A DNA stretch of 64,000 nt from Streptomyces antnestii. GTDB taxonomy: Bacteria > Actinomycetota > Actinomycetes > Streptomycetales > Streptomycetaceae. The notes beneath the pieces were generated by a model that saw only the letters and a program-made list of their open reading frames with translations, was not told where the DNA came from and did no database searches. Of this stretch, positions 34,195-41,939 are shown one piece after another. The DNA lies in assembly GCF_004005495.1 (NCBI RefSeq), contig NZ_RZYA01000013.1:1-64000 (forward strand), written 5' to 3'. A program made the position numbers and the translations under genes. Numbering within the stretch: the first letter of the stretch is position 1; the number at the start of each line of letters is the position of its first letter.

Positions 34195-35721
34195 CTGACC
34201 GTCCACCACCTCAACCAGCTCCTGCTCGTCTGTTCGCTGGTCCTGCTGATCGCCGTGGCAGCCGTGCGCATCTCCTCGCGCAGCGGTCTGCCGAGCCTGT
34301 TGCTCTACCTCGGCATCGGGGTGGCGATGGGCCAGGACGGCATCGGCAACGTGTCGTTCAGCAACGCCGAGCTGACGCAGGTCATCGGCTACGCGGCCCT
34401 CGTCGTGATCCTGGCCGAGGGCGGCCTCGGCACGAAGTGGAAAGAGATCAAGCCGGCACTGCCGGCCGCCGTCGCGCTGTCGCTGGCCGGAGTCGCCGTC
34501 AGCGTGGGCGTGACAGCCGCCGGGGCGCACTACCTCGTGGGTCTGGAGTGGCGGCAGGCTCTGATCATCGGCGCGGTGGTGTCCTCGACGGACGCCGCGG
34601 CCGTCTTCTCCGTCCTGCGCAAGGTGCCGCTGCCGTCCCGCGTGACGGGCGTCCTGGAGGCCGAGTCCGGCTTCAACGACGCCCCCGTCGTGATCCTGGT
34701 GGTGGCCTTCTCCACGGCCGGACCCGTCGAGCACTGGTACGTCCTCGTCGGCGAGATCGCCCTCGAACTGGCGATCGGCGCCGCGATCGGCATCGCGGTG
34801 GGCTGGCTCGGCGCCTTCGGACTGCGGCGCGTCGCGCTGCCCGCCTCCGGCCTCTACCCGATCGCCGTCATGGCCATCGCCGTCACCGCGTACGCCGCCG
34901 GAGCCATGGCCCACGGCAGCGGGTTCCTCGCCGTCTACCTCGCCTCGATGGTCCTCGGCAACGCGAAGCTCCCGCACTGGCCCGCCACCCGCGGCTTCGC
35001 CGAAGGACTCGGCTGGATCGCGCAGATCGGCATGTTCGTGCTGCTCGGCCTGCTCGTCACCCCGCACGACCTCGCGGACGACTTCTGGCCCGCGATCGTC
35101 ATCGGCCTCGTCCTGACGATGGTGGCGCGCCCTCTGGAGGTGTTCTTCAGCCTCGTGCCCTTCCGGATGCCCTGGCAGGAGAAGGCCCTCATGTCCTGGG
35201 CCGGGCTGCGCGGCGCGGTGCCCATCATCCTGGCCACCATCCCGATGGTGAACGGCATCGAGGACAACCGCCGCATCTTCAACATCGTCTTCGTGCTCGT
35301 CGTCGTCTACACCCTCGTCCAGGGGCCCACGCTCCCCTGGCTCGCCCGGGAACTGCGCCTCGGCAGCGACACCTCCGCCTCCGACCTCGGCATCGAGTCG
35401 GCGCCCTTGGAGCGGCTGCGCGGACACCTCCTCTCGGTGTCGATCCCCGAGAAGTCCCGGATGCACGGCGTCGAGGTCAGCGAGCTGCGGATGCCCGTGG
35501 GCGCCGCCGTCACCCTCGTCGTACGCGACGGGAAGTCCTTCGTACCCATGCCGACCACCGTCCTGCGCCGCGGCGACGAACTGCTCGTGGTGGCGACGGA
35601 CCCGGTGCGCGACGAGGCCGAGGCCCGGCTGCGGGCCGTGGCACAGGGCGGCAAGCTGGCCGGATGGCTCTCGGGGCACGGGGCGCCGGGACGCGGACGA
35701 CGGGGGCGCGGGGCCTCATAG
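34195..35721 (+). CDS. CPA1-family potassium/proton antiporter (NhaP2/CvrA type) with TrkA-C domain
   Basis: About 508 residues: a 12-13-helix CPA1 sodium/potassium-proton exchange domain (conserved STDAAAVFS and ESGFNDAP carry the ion-binding acidic residues). A cytoplasmic RCK/TrkA-C domain follows from about residue 425 (EVSELRMPVGAAVTLVVR) and likely senses nucleotides. The best start is CTG 34195 behind GGGAGGAA; GTG 34126 would give 531 residues. The C-terminal 30 residues are basic and Gly-rich. A GC hairpin at 35732-35762 ends the gene. Confidence 0.92.
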   Translation: MTVHHLNQLLLVCSLVLLIAVAAVRISSRSGLPSLLLYLGIGVAMGQDGIGNVSFSNAELTQVIGYAALVVILAEGGLGTKWKEIKPALPAAVALSLAGVAVSVGVTAAGAHYLVGLEWRQALIIGAVVSSTDAAAVFSVLRKVPLPSRVTGVLEAESGFNDAPVVILVVAFSTAGPVEHWYVLVGEIALELAIGAAIGIAVGWLGAFGLRRVALPASGLYPIAVMAIAVTAYAAGAMAHGSGFLAVYLASMVLGNAKLPHWPATRGFAEGLGWIAQIGMFVLLGLLVTPHDLADDFWPAIVIGLVLTMVARPLEVFFSLVPFRMPWQEKALMSWAGLRGAVPIILATIPMVNGIEDNRRIFNIVFVLVVVYTLVQGPTLPWLARELRLGSDTSASDLGIESAPLERLRGHLLSVSIPEKSRMHGVEVSELRMPVGAAVTLVVRDGKSFVPMPTTVLRRGDELLVVATDPVRDEAEARLRAVAQGGKLAGWLSGHGAPGRGRRGRGAS

Positions 35722-35731
35722 AGGGTCCCCC

Positions 35732-35762
35732 GGGGTCCCTACGGAGTCCCTACGGGGACCCC
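35732..35762 (+). terminator. Hairpin terminator after the antiporter gene
   Basis: GGGGTCCC pairs with GGGACCCC over a 15-nt loop that itself contains a second GTCCCTACG copy. It is not followed by a T-run. Confidence 0.55.
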
Positions 35763-36035
35763 GACTTCCCCGGGTGTTCCACCGGAGTTCCGCTTCGCGG
35801 AAGAACTCGGCCCCGTCGGCCGTTAACATGGCCGGTACACACGTGAAAGTTCCACCGACTCTGCCTGATGTAGAGCCGGCGCGACCGCAAAGCGGCCGCG
35901 GTTCCCTTGCAGCACCCTGCATGGCCCAGGGCCTCCTGGCGCGGACCTCGGTATCACTCGGTTCCCGGCGCAAGAGGACGGCTCTCGGCGCACCCCACCG
36001 GGTCAGCGCTACCAGGCGGCAGAAAGGCAAGGACC
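35763..36035. other. Intergenic stretch before the MFS gene
   Basis: With the hairpin before it, this makes a 314-bp gap (35722-36035) without a convincing gene. Small open frames on both strands have poor codon bias. GTTAACATGG at about 35822 resembles the GGTTAACATGG seen again near 37479 before fmdB, so a shared promoter element is possible. The GTG of the MFS gene has AAAGGCAAGG just upstream. Confidence 0.5.
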
Positions 36036-37328
36036 GTGCCTGAGAACCACCCGGCCACGGTCACCGACAAGCGCCCCGGATACGGCCAGCTGCTGCGTAC
36101 CCGCGGCGCCTGGACGTTCCTGCTCCCCGGCTTCGCCGCCCGGCAGCCGTTCGCGATGCTCACGCTCTCGACGGTGCTGCTCGTACAGCACACCACCGGC
36201 TCGTACGGGACCGCCGGCGCCGTCTCCGCCACCACCGGCGTCTCCATGGCGCTGTTCGCCCCCTTCACGGGCAAGCTCGCCGACCGGTTCGGGCAGCGCG
36301 CCGTCCTGATCCCCGGCGTCCTCCTGCACACGGCCTCCGTCCTGGCGCTGACGCTGCTCGCGCTCTCCGGCGCGCCCCTGTGGACCCTCTTCGTGGCGGC
36401 GGTCCCGACCGGCGCCTCCACCCCGCAGATCGGCCCCATGGTGCGGGCCCGCTGGGGCGTCAAGCTCCACGGCTCCCCCCTGATGACGACGGCCGCCGCC
36501 TTCGAGTCGGTCACGGACGAGTTCACATTCGTCCTCGGCCCCCTGTTCGCGACCGCCCTGTGCACCGGCGTGCACCCGGCCGCGGGCCTGATCACGGAGG
36601 CGTCCCTGACCCTGGCCGGCGGCCTCCTGTTCGCCGCCCAGCGCAGCACGCAGCCGCAGCCCTCCCGGTCCACGAACGATGTCCACGCACGCGTGGAGCA
36701 CGATTCCGCCCTGCGGGTGCCCGGAGTGCGCGTCCTCATCGCCGCGTTCCTCGGCATCGGCGCCGTCTTCGGCGGCATGCAGGTCTCCCTGGCCGCCTTC
36801 ACCGAGTCGATCGGCGAGCCCGGTCTGAATGGTGTCCTCTACGGGACGTTCGCCGCGGGCAACATGCTCTCCGGCATCGTCTGCGGAGCCGTTGCCTGGA
36901 AGATCGCGCCGCAGCGCCGCCTCCTGCTCGCGTACACCGCCCTGGCCCTGACCGCCTCGGGCCTGTGGGCCGCGCAGTCCGTGCTCCTGCTGGCCGGGCT
37001 CGGCCTGCTGGTGGGCACGTGCATCGCACCCGCCCTGATCACCGGCTACACGCTCGTCGACCGCCTGGTCCCCTCGACCGCCCGCACGGAGGCCTTCACC
37101 TGGCTGACGGGCGCGGTCGCCCTGGGCCAGGCGGCCGCCGTCACGGTCGCCGGCCAGCTGGAGGACCGCCTGTGGGACGGGGCCGGATTCCTGGTCCCGA
37201 TGGGGGGCACCGTGCTCGCCCTGCTGGTCGTCGCGGCCCTGCGTTCGCGGCTCGTGCCGCCGCGCGTGACCAAGGTGGTCACACGCGGCGCGGCCCATCG
37301 CGAACCCGTCGCGATCGGTGAGATGTGA
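36036..37328 (+). CDS. MFS transporter, 12-helix
   Basis: A 430-residue major facilitator with an N-terminal half carrying the motif GKLADRFGQRAVLIPG (loop 2-3) and a C-terminal half of six helices. The substrate is not identifiable. A GTG at 36036 with AAAGGCAAGG upstream is preferred; a longer in-frame option adds 43 non-membrane residues. It is a monocistronic gene between the antiporter and fmdB. Confidence 0.9.
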   Translation: MPENHPATVTDKRPGYGQLLRTRGAWTFLLPGFAARQPFAMLTLSTVLLVQHTTGSYGTAGAVSATTGVSMALFAPFTGKLADRFGQRAVLIPGVLLHTASVLALTLLALSGAPLWTLFVAAVPTGASTPQIGPMVRARWGVKLHGSPLMTTAAAFESVTDEFTFVLGPLFATALCTGVHPAAGLITEASLTLAGGLLFAAQRSTQPQPSRSTNDVHARVEHDSALRVPGVRVLIAAFLGIGAVFGGMQVSLAAFTESIGEPGLNGVLYGTFAAGNMLSGIVCGAVAWKIAPQRRLLLAYTALALTASGLWAAQSVLLLAGLGLLVGTCIAPALITGYTLVDRLVPSTARTEAFTWLTGAVALGQAAAVTVAGQLEDRLWDGAGFLVPMGGTVLALLVVAALRSRLVPPRVTKVVTRGAAHREPVAIGEM

Positions 37329-37359
37329 CGCGTATTTTTTTTTCCCGGGAATACGTCAC
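37325..37359. terminator. Imperfect hairpin with a nine-T loop segment after the MFS gene
   Basis: GTGACG-CG-TATT pairs with AATA-CGTCAC over a loop containing nine T and CCCGGG. A partly overlapping GTCAC-T-GTGAC palindrome (37355-37365) follows. The T-tract is unusual for this GC-rich genome. Confidence 0.5.
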
Positions 37360-37494
37360 TGTGACTCCGCCGCCGAGGCGGCTTCTCACTTGGGCCGGCA
37401 GGCCCTCATGACGGTCAAGCCCTGACCGCTGCCCGAGGGCAGGTGACGCACGTTACTCCAATTGCCGGGTGGCACGGGTTAACATGGACGATCG

Positions 37495-37521
37495 TTAGCA
37501 CTCATCGAGTGAGAGTGCCAG
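37495..37521 (+). promoter_or_regulatory. CIRCE-like HrcA operator before fmdB
   Basis: TTAGCACTC (37495-37503), 9 nt, then GAGTGCCAG (37513-37521). The CIRCE consensus is TTAGCACTC-N9-GAGTGCTAA, so 16 of 18 arm positions match, with the exact spacing. It ends 10 nt before the fmdB GTG and overlaps the leader with its GGAGG. Confidence 0.8.
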
Positions 37522-37531
37522 GAGGAAGCAA

Positions 37532-37891
37532 GTGCCGACGTACCAGTACCAGTGCACCGAGTGTGGCGAGGGCCTCGAGGCGGTGCAGAAGTTCACCGAT
37601 GACGCCCTGACCGTGTGCCCCAGCTGCGACGGACGCCTCAAGAAGGTGTTCTCGGCGGTCGGCATCGTCTTCAAGGGATCGGGCTTCTACCGCAACGACA
37701 GCCGCGGCTCCTCGTCGAGCAGCTCGCCGGCGTCGTCCGCGAAGTCGTCCGGCTCCTCGGACTCGAAGTCGTCGTCCTCGGACTCCGCGTCCTCCGGGTC
37801 GTCGTCCTCTTCGTCGACGTCCTCGGCTTCTTCGACGTCCTCGGCCTCGGCCTCGTCGTCAGGGTCGTCCACCCGCTCTTCCGCCGCGTAA
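37532..37891 (+). CDS. fmdB: FmdB-family zinc-ribbon protein with Ser-rich tail
   Basis: A 119-residue protein. The N-terminal zinc ribbon has C8-x2-C11 and C29-x2-C32 (MPTYQYQCTECG ... VCPSCDG). This region defines the FmdB regulatory family, whose biochemical role is still vague. From about residue 55 it is a low-complexity Ser-rich tail (more than half Ser, no hydrophobics). GTG 37532 follows AGGAGG. A CIRCE-like operator lies immediately upstream, so heat-inducible, HrcA-repressed expression is inferred. Confidence 0.92.
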   Translation: MPTYQYQCTECGEGLEAVQKFTDDALTVCPSCDGRLKKVFSAVGIVFKGSGFYRNDSRGSSSSSSPASSAKSSGSSDSKSSSSDSASSGSSSSSSTSSASSTSSASASSSGSSTRSSAA

Positions 37892-37923
37892 GGCCCACCC
37901 CGCCCGTCCGATCGGTTCTTACG

Positions 37924-37954
37924 AAACCCTGTCGTCCACCGACGACAGGGTTTT
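37924..37954 (+). terminator. Terminator of fmdB
   Basis: AAACCCTGTCGTC, loop CACC, then its exact complement and TTTT. It is a textbook intrinsic terminator 32 bp after the fmdB stop. Confidence 0.92.
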
Positions 37955-37984
37955 CGGCGTTCCCGTCCCGCTACTGTGCCGGAC

Positions 37985-38878
37985 ATGGCGAACACTGTGC
38001 CGGGCACGGCGAACAAGGCGAACACGGCGAACGTGGCGGACACCGGGGCCACGGCCGGGATCGGCGTCATCGGCGGCTCCGGCTTCTACTCGTTCCTGGA
38101 CGACGTGACCGAGCTCCGGATCGACACCCCGTACGGGGCGCCCAGCGACTCGCTCTTCCTCGGTGAGATCGCGGGCCGGAAGGTCGCCTTCCTGCCCCGC
38201 CACGGCCGCGGCCACCATCTGCCGCCGCACCGCATCAACTACCGCGCCAACCTCTGGGCCCTGCGTTCCGTGGGCGTCCGGCAGATCCTCGGCCCGTGCG
38301 CCGTGGGCGGCCTGCGGCCCGAGTACGGGCCGGGGACGCTCCTGGTGCCCGACCAGTTCGTGGACCGCACGAAGGCCCGCGCCCAGACGTACTTCGACGG
38401 GGCGCCGCTGCCGGACGGGACCGTGCCGAACGTGGTGCACGTGTCGCCGGCCGACCCGTACTGCCCGACCGGGCGCCGGATCGCGGTGAAGGCGGCGCGC
38501 GGGCGCGACTGGGAGCCGGTGGACGGCGGGACGCTCGTGGTCGTCGAGGGGCCGCGGTTCTCGACCCGTGCCGAGTCGCGCTGGCACGCCTCGCAGGGCT
38601 GGTCGGTGGTCGGCATGACCGGCCACCCCGAGGCGATGCTCGCCCGTGAACTCGAGCTCTGCTACACGTCCTTGACCCTGGTGACCGACCTCGACGCGGG
38701 CGCCGAGTCGGGCGAGGGCGTCTCGCACGACGACGTGCTCCAGGTCTTCGCCGCCAATGTGGACCGGCTGCGGACGGTGCTCTTCGACGCGGTGGCGGGG
38801 CTGCCGGCGGAGGAGGAGCGGGACTGCCTGTGCACGCGGGCGCTCGGCGGGATGGATCCGGGGTTCGTGCTGCCGTAG
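37985..38878 (+). CDS. mtnP: S-methyl-5'-thioadenosine phosphorylase
   Basis: About 297 residues. It splits methylthioadenosine with phosphate in methionine salvage and polyamine metabolism. Phosphate and purine motifs are GVIGGSGFY, PRHGRGHHLPPHRINYRANL, GMTGHPEAMLARE and the late acidic site VTDLDAGAESGEGVSHDDV, whose Asp pair favours adenine nucleosides. ATG 37985 is preferred; GTG 37976 is alternative. There is no ribosome-binding site, and TACTGT at 37972-37977, 7 nt before the ATG, suggests a leaderless mRNA. An Asn/Thr/Ala-rich N-terminal 20 residues is extra. Confidence 0.92.
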   Translation: MANTVPGTANKANTANVADTGATAGIGVIGGSGFYSFLDDVTELRIDTPYGAPSDSLFLGEIAGRKVAFLPRHGRGHHLPPHRINYRANLWALRSVGVRQILGPCAVGGLRPEYGPGTLLVPDQFVDRTKARAQTYFDGAPLPDGTVPNVVHVSPADPYCPTGRRIAVKAARGRDWEPVDGGTLVVVEGPRFSTRAESRWHASQGWSVVGMTGHPEAMLARELELCYTSLTLVTDLDAGAESGEGVSHDDVLQVFAANVDRLRTVLFDAVAGLPAEEERDCLCTRALGGMDPGFVLP

Positions 38879-39082
38879 GAAACGGCGAACTTGCTGTTGG
38901 GTGGGTGAACTTCCCGTTCGGGTGAGGGAGTTGTCCACAACCCGTCGGTAGTCCACGGGGCTCAGCGGGATTCGGCACGAGCGTGGATCGTGGAGCGCGA
39001 GACGGGCTGACGGACTTTCGGGCTTTCGGGCCCGTGCGGTCCCGATTCTCCAGACGCTTCCCGAACCAGGCGGTGGTCTTCC

Positions 39083-39712
39083 GTGTACCAGCTCGACGCT
39101 CCCCCACTCGGCACGCCCTCACTCGACCCGTCCCCACTCGACCCGTCCCCACTGGGCACGCCCTCACTCAGCACGCCTCCACTCAGTACGCCCCCGACCT
39201 GCGAGGTCCCGCGGTTCGCGCCGCTGCGGGTGCGCGGTGGGCGGTGGCGGGCCCGGCCCGCGACGCGGCACCGGCGGCGGGCCGTCGCGGCGGGACTGGC
39301 ACTGACGGCCGCGGCGCTGGTGACCGCCGGACCCTCCGGTGCCGGGCCCGGGCGGGAGCGCGCCGCCCCCGCCGGTGAGCGGGAGGCGCATGAGAGGGAG
39401 CCGCGCCGGCCCGTCGTGACGGTGTCCGCGCCGGTGCGGATCGCGGACGCGGCCGCTGTGCGGCTGCTGCGGCCGGGCGACCGGGTGGACGTGGTGGCGG
39501 CGGGAGCGGGGGCCGTGGCCGGGGAGGGTGCCGCCGCGGGCGGCCAGGGTGCCCGGATCGTGGCGGCGGGGGCGCGGGTCAGGTCCGTGCCGGAGTCGGC
39601 GGACGTGGCGGCGGAGGGCGGCGCCCTGGTCGTGCTGTCCGTGCCGCGGGCGACGGCGGCCCGACTCGCCGGGGCCGGTGCGACCTCACGACTGGCGGTG
39701 ACCCTGTGGTGA
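39083..39712 (+). CDS. RcpC/CpaB-like (SAF-type) domain protein
   Basis: A 209-residue protein of uncertain role. Residues 1-38 are a Pro/Ser/Thr/Leu low-complexity tract made of repeats (LGTPSL, DPSPL, DPSPL, LGTPSL, STPPL, STPP). A basic stretch, then one hydrophobic helix (about 66-84), leads to a domain (VSAPVRIADAAAVRLLRPGDRVDVVAA) like the RcpC/CpaB SAF fold of Flp pilus assembly. No pilus genes are adjacent, so the pilus role is not supported. GTG 39083 is the longest start; a later one is possible. Confidence 0.7.
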   Translation: MYQLDAPPLGTPSLDPSPLDPSPLGTPSLSTPPLSTPPTCEVPRFAPLRVRGGRWRARPATRHRRRAVAAGLALTAAALVTAGPSGAGPGRERAAPAGEREAHEREPRRPVVTVSAPVRIADAAAVRLLRPGDRVDVVAAGAGAVAGEGAAAGGQGARIVAAGARVRSVPESADVAAEGGALVVLSVPRATAARLAGAGATSRLAVTLW

Positions 39713-39787
39713 TCATTTCTTTCGGGCCCGCCCGCACGGTTTCGAGGTCAAGTCCCTCGTTCGAGTTACCGAATTGGACAGGTCTGC

Positions 39788-39838
39788 CACGTGTTGTCGT
39801 AGGTTGCGAAGTTGTTTGCTCCACAACCTGTACACGTG
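39788..39838 (+). promoter_or_regulatory. Inverted-repeat leader of mscL
   Basis: CACGTG at 39788-39793 and AGGTTG at 39801-39806 are mirrored by CAACCT at 39824-39829 and CACGTG at 39833-39838. The outer and inner stems have unequal spacers. It lies in the leader, 16 bp before the mscL GTG. Whether it is an RNA structure or a protein site is unknown. Confidence 0.45.
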
Positions 39839-39853
39839 AAGAAAGGCCTCCTG

Positions 39854-40312
39854 GTGAGCGAGAAGAAGAAGCCCAGTGTGTGGGAGGGCTTCAAGGCCTT
39901 CCTGATGCGGGGCAATGTGATCGACCTTGCCGTCGCTGTCGTCATCGGCGCCGCGTTCACCAACATCGTGAACTCGGTCGTGAAGGGGGTCATCAACCCG
40001 CTGGTCGGCGCGTTCGGCACGAAGGACCTGGAGGGCTACAAGTCCTGCATCAAGGGCACGTGCCCGGGCCCCGGCGGCATCGAGATCCTGTGGGGGTCGG
40101 TGCTCAGCGCGGTCCTCAGCTTCGTGATCACGGCCGCGGTCGTGTACTTCCTGATGGTGCTGCCGATGGCCAAGTACCTCGCCAAGAAGGCGGACCGGGA
40201 CGCCGCGAAGGAGGGCGTGCACGAGACCCTGGAGGTGTCCGAGCTGGAGGTCCTGAAGGAGATCCGCGACGCCCTGGTGGCGCAGCGCGGCTCCGGGCAC
40301 AGCGAGGCGTAG
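39854..40312 (+). CDS. mscL: Large-conductance mechanosensitive channel MscL
   Basis: A 152-residue protein that forms a homopentameric channel opening on membrane tension. The conserved N-terminal helix and first membrane helix read FKAFLMRGNVIDLAVAVVIG. The periplasmic loop carries two cysteines (SCIKGTCPG). The second helix (VLSAVLSFVITAAVVYFLMV) and a charged C-terminal helix follow. GTG 39854 has GAAAGG upstream and gives the family N-terminus (SEKKKPSVWEGF). FmdB, MTAP and MscL are commonly linked in actinobacteria. Confidence 0.95.
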   Translation: MSEKKKPSVWEGFKAFLMRGNVIDLAVAVVIGAAFTNIVNSVVKGVINPLVGAFGTKDLEGYKSCIKGTCPGPGGIEILWGSVLSAVLSFVITAAVVYFLMVLPMAKYLAKKADRDAAKEGVHETLEVSELEVLKEIRDALVAQRGSGHSEA

Positions 40313-40319
40313 CGGCGGC

Positions 40320-40502
40320 TCAGATGTGGTGGGGCGGCTTCTCGTCGAGGAAGCGCGCCAGGTCGGCGGCGCTGTCGCCGCCGCCGGTGGGCCGCTCGCC
40401 CCACCCACGGTCCGTGTCGTCCGAGGACTGCGTGTTCAGCGGGTCGTCGAAGACCAGCGCGCTCTTCGGATCGCGCGGTTCGGGGGCGGGGGCGGTGCTC
40501 AT
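40320..40502 (-). CDS. Small conserved-looking hypothetical protein, 60 residues
   Basis: ATG 40502, with no named domain. It is rich in Asp, Pro and Gly (PKSALVFDDPLNTQSSD ... DSAADLARFLDEKPPHHI). It ends 7 bp from the mscL stop, on the other strand. The codon bias is acceptable and the reading frame is coherent, so I keep it as a probable gene. No function can be given. Confidence 0.6.
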   Translation of the reverse strand: MSTAPAPEPRDPKSALVFDDPLNTQSSDDTDRGWGERPTGGGDSAADLARFLDEKPPHHI

Positions 40503-40572
40503 GCCTCCAGCGTACGTCCGCGGGAGCGAGCCGACGTCCCCGGGCGGGCCTCGGGTCTGCTGTGCTTGGACC

Positions 40573-41832
40573 ATGACGTCCTTCCAGGGCAGTGAGCCCG
40601 GCCCGGCCCCCAAGAGGCATGCACCACCCGGCCCCCGGCCGCCCGTCCGCCGTATGACCGCGCGGGGGCGTGGTGAGGCGCACCGGGTGGCGACACCGCT
40701 GGAGCTGCTCTTCGACCTGTGTTTCGTCGTGGCCGTGGCCCAGGCGGGCGCCCAGCTGGTGCACGCCGTGGCCGGGGGGCACGCGGGCGAGGGGGTGCTC
40801 AACTACGCGATGGTGTTCTTCGCCATCTGGTGGGCGTGGATGAACTTCTCCTGGTTCGCGTCGGCGTACGACAACGACGACGCGCTGTACCGGGTGGTCA
40901 CCCTCGTGCAGATCGCCGGTGTGCTCGTGCTGGCCGCCGGGGTGTCGCGGGCCTTCGAGAGACATGAGTTCCTGGCCGTCTGGCTCGGGTACCTGATCAT
41001 GCGCCTCGCGATGAGCGCGCAGTGGCTGCGCGCGGCGGCGTCCACGACGGGTGCCGAGCGGCGCACGGCGCTTCGGTACGCGTGCGGGGTGCTGCTCTGC
41101 CAGGTCGGCTGGCTCGGCCTGCTGGTCCTGCCCGAGCCCGCGAGACCGTGGGTGTTCCTGGTGATGGCGCTCGCCGAGATGGCCGTCCCGGTGTACGCGG
41201 AGAGGGCCGCCGGCACGTCCTGGCACCCGCATCACATCTCCGAGCGGTACGGCCTGTTCGTGATCATCGTCCTTGGCGAGTCGATCGCGGCGGCGACGGT
41301 CGCGGTGAAGTCCGGGGTCGACGAGCACGACGCGCTCGGTGAGCTGCTGCCGATCGCCGCGGGCGGGCTCCTCATCGTGTTCGCCGCGTGGTGGATCTAC
41401 TTCGCGGTGCCGATCCACGGGTATCTGCGCTCGAACCGGGAGTCGTTCCTGTGGGGCTACGGCCACTACGTGATCTTCGCGTCGGCGGCGGCGATCGGGG
41501 CGGGGATCGAGGTGGCCGTGGAGCAGGCGGTGGGGCAGGCGCATGTGTCGACGCTCGCCGCGTCGGCCGCGGTGACGGTGCCGACGACGCTGTATCTGCT
41601 GACGGTGTGGGCCCTGCACGCCCGGCATTTCAAGGTCGGCACCGCCCAGCAGCTGGTGCTTCCGGTGAGTGCGCTGGTGATCGCGGTGTGTACGTTCGCG
41701 GGCCGCTGGGCCGTTCTCGCAGCGGGCGTCGCGGCCGCGCTGACCGTCGTCCTGGGTGTCACGCTCACCGCCCGCAGAGCGCGCGCGGAGGCGGTCGCGG
41801 GCCCCAACTCTCGTGATACGCATGCCGTTTGA
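40573..41832 (+). CDS. Low-temperature-requirement A (LtrA) family membrane protein
   Basis: A 419-residue integral membrane protein with about 11 helices. The LtrA signature is the first helix after a basic stretch: HRVATPLELLFDLCFVVAVA, followed by HAVAGG. A central HISERYGLFVIIVLGESIAA is the family's most conserved block. ATG 40573 (MTSFQG) is chosen because the upstream extension overlaps mscL. The molecular function is unknown. Confidence 0.9.
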   Translation: MTSFQGSEPGPAPKRHAPPGPRPPVRRMTARGRGEAHRVATPLELLFDLCFVVAVAQAGAQLVHAVAGGHAGEGVLNYAMVFFAIWWAWMNFSWFASAYDNDDALYRVVTLVQIAGVLVLAAGVSRAFERHEFLAVWLGYLIMRLAMSAQWLRAAASTTGAERRTALRYACGVLLCQVGWLGLLVLPEPARPWVFLVMALAEMAVPVYAERAAGTSWHPHHISERYGLFVIIVLGESIAAATVAVKSGVDEHDALGELLPIAAGGLLIVFAAWWIYFAVPIHGYLRSNRESFLWGYGHYVIFASAAAIGAGIEVAVEQAVGQAHVSTLAASAAVTVPTTLYLLTVWALHARHFKVGTAQQLVLPVSALVIAVCTFAGRWAVLAAGVAAALTVVLGVTLTARRARAEAVAGPNSRDTHAV

Positions 41833-41900
41833 CGCCAACCGGGAAACGATCTTTCGCCTCGGAGACGTCCGCCGCTCCGTGCCCTGCTGCACGGAGGCTT

Positions 41901-41920
41901 CCCCCGGCCGAAGCCGGGGG
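41901..41920 (+). terminator. GC hairpin between LtrA and the P1 peptidase
   Basis: CCCCCGGC-CGAA-GCCGGGGG. The stem is 8 bp with a CGAA tetraloop and no T-run. It lies 69 bp after the LtrA stop and 20 bp before the next start. Confidence 0.55.
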
Positions 41921-41939
41921 TATCCACGAAAGGATTCAG

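Noticed and set aside
35774..36043. 89-residue open frame before the MFS gene
   Set aside because: Poor codon bias, overlaps the MFS start, no ribosome-binding site.
38931..38939. TTGTCCACA, a perfect Streptomyces DnaA-box match
   Set aside because: A single 9-mer is expected by chance in a window this size, there is no cluster of boxes, and no replication gene is near.
39083..39712. Flp/Tad pilus locus suggested by the CpaB-like protein
   Set aside because: No CpaA, CpaC, CpaF or pilin gene lies in the window.
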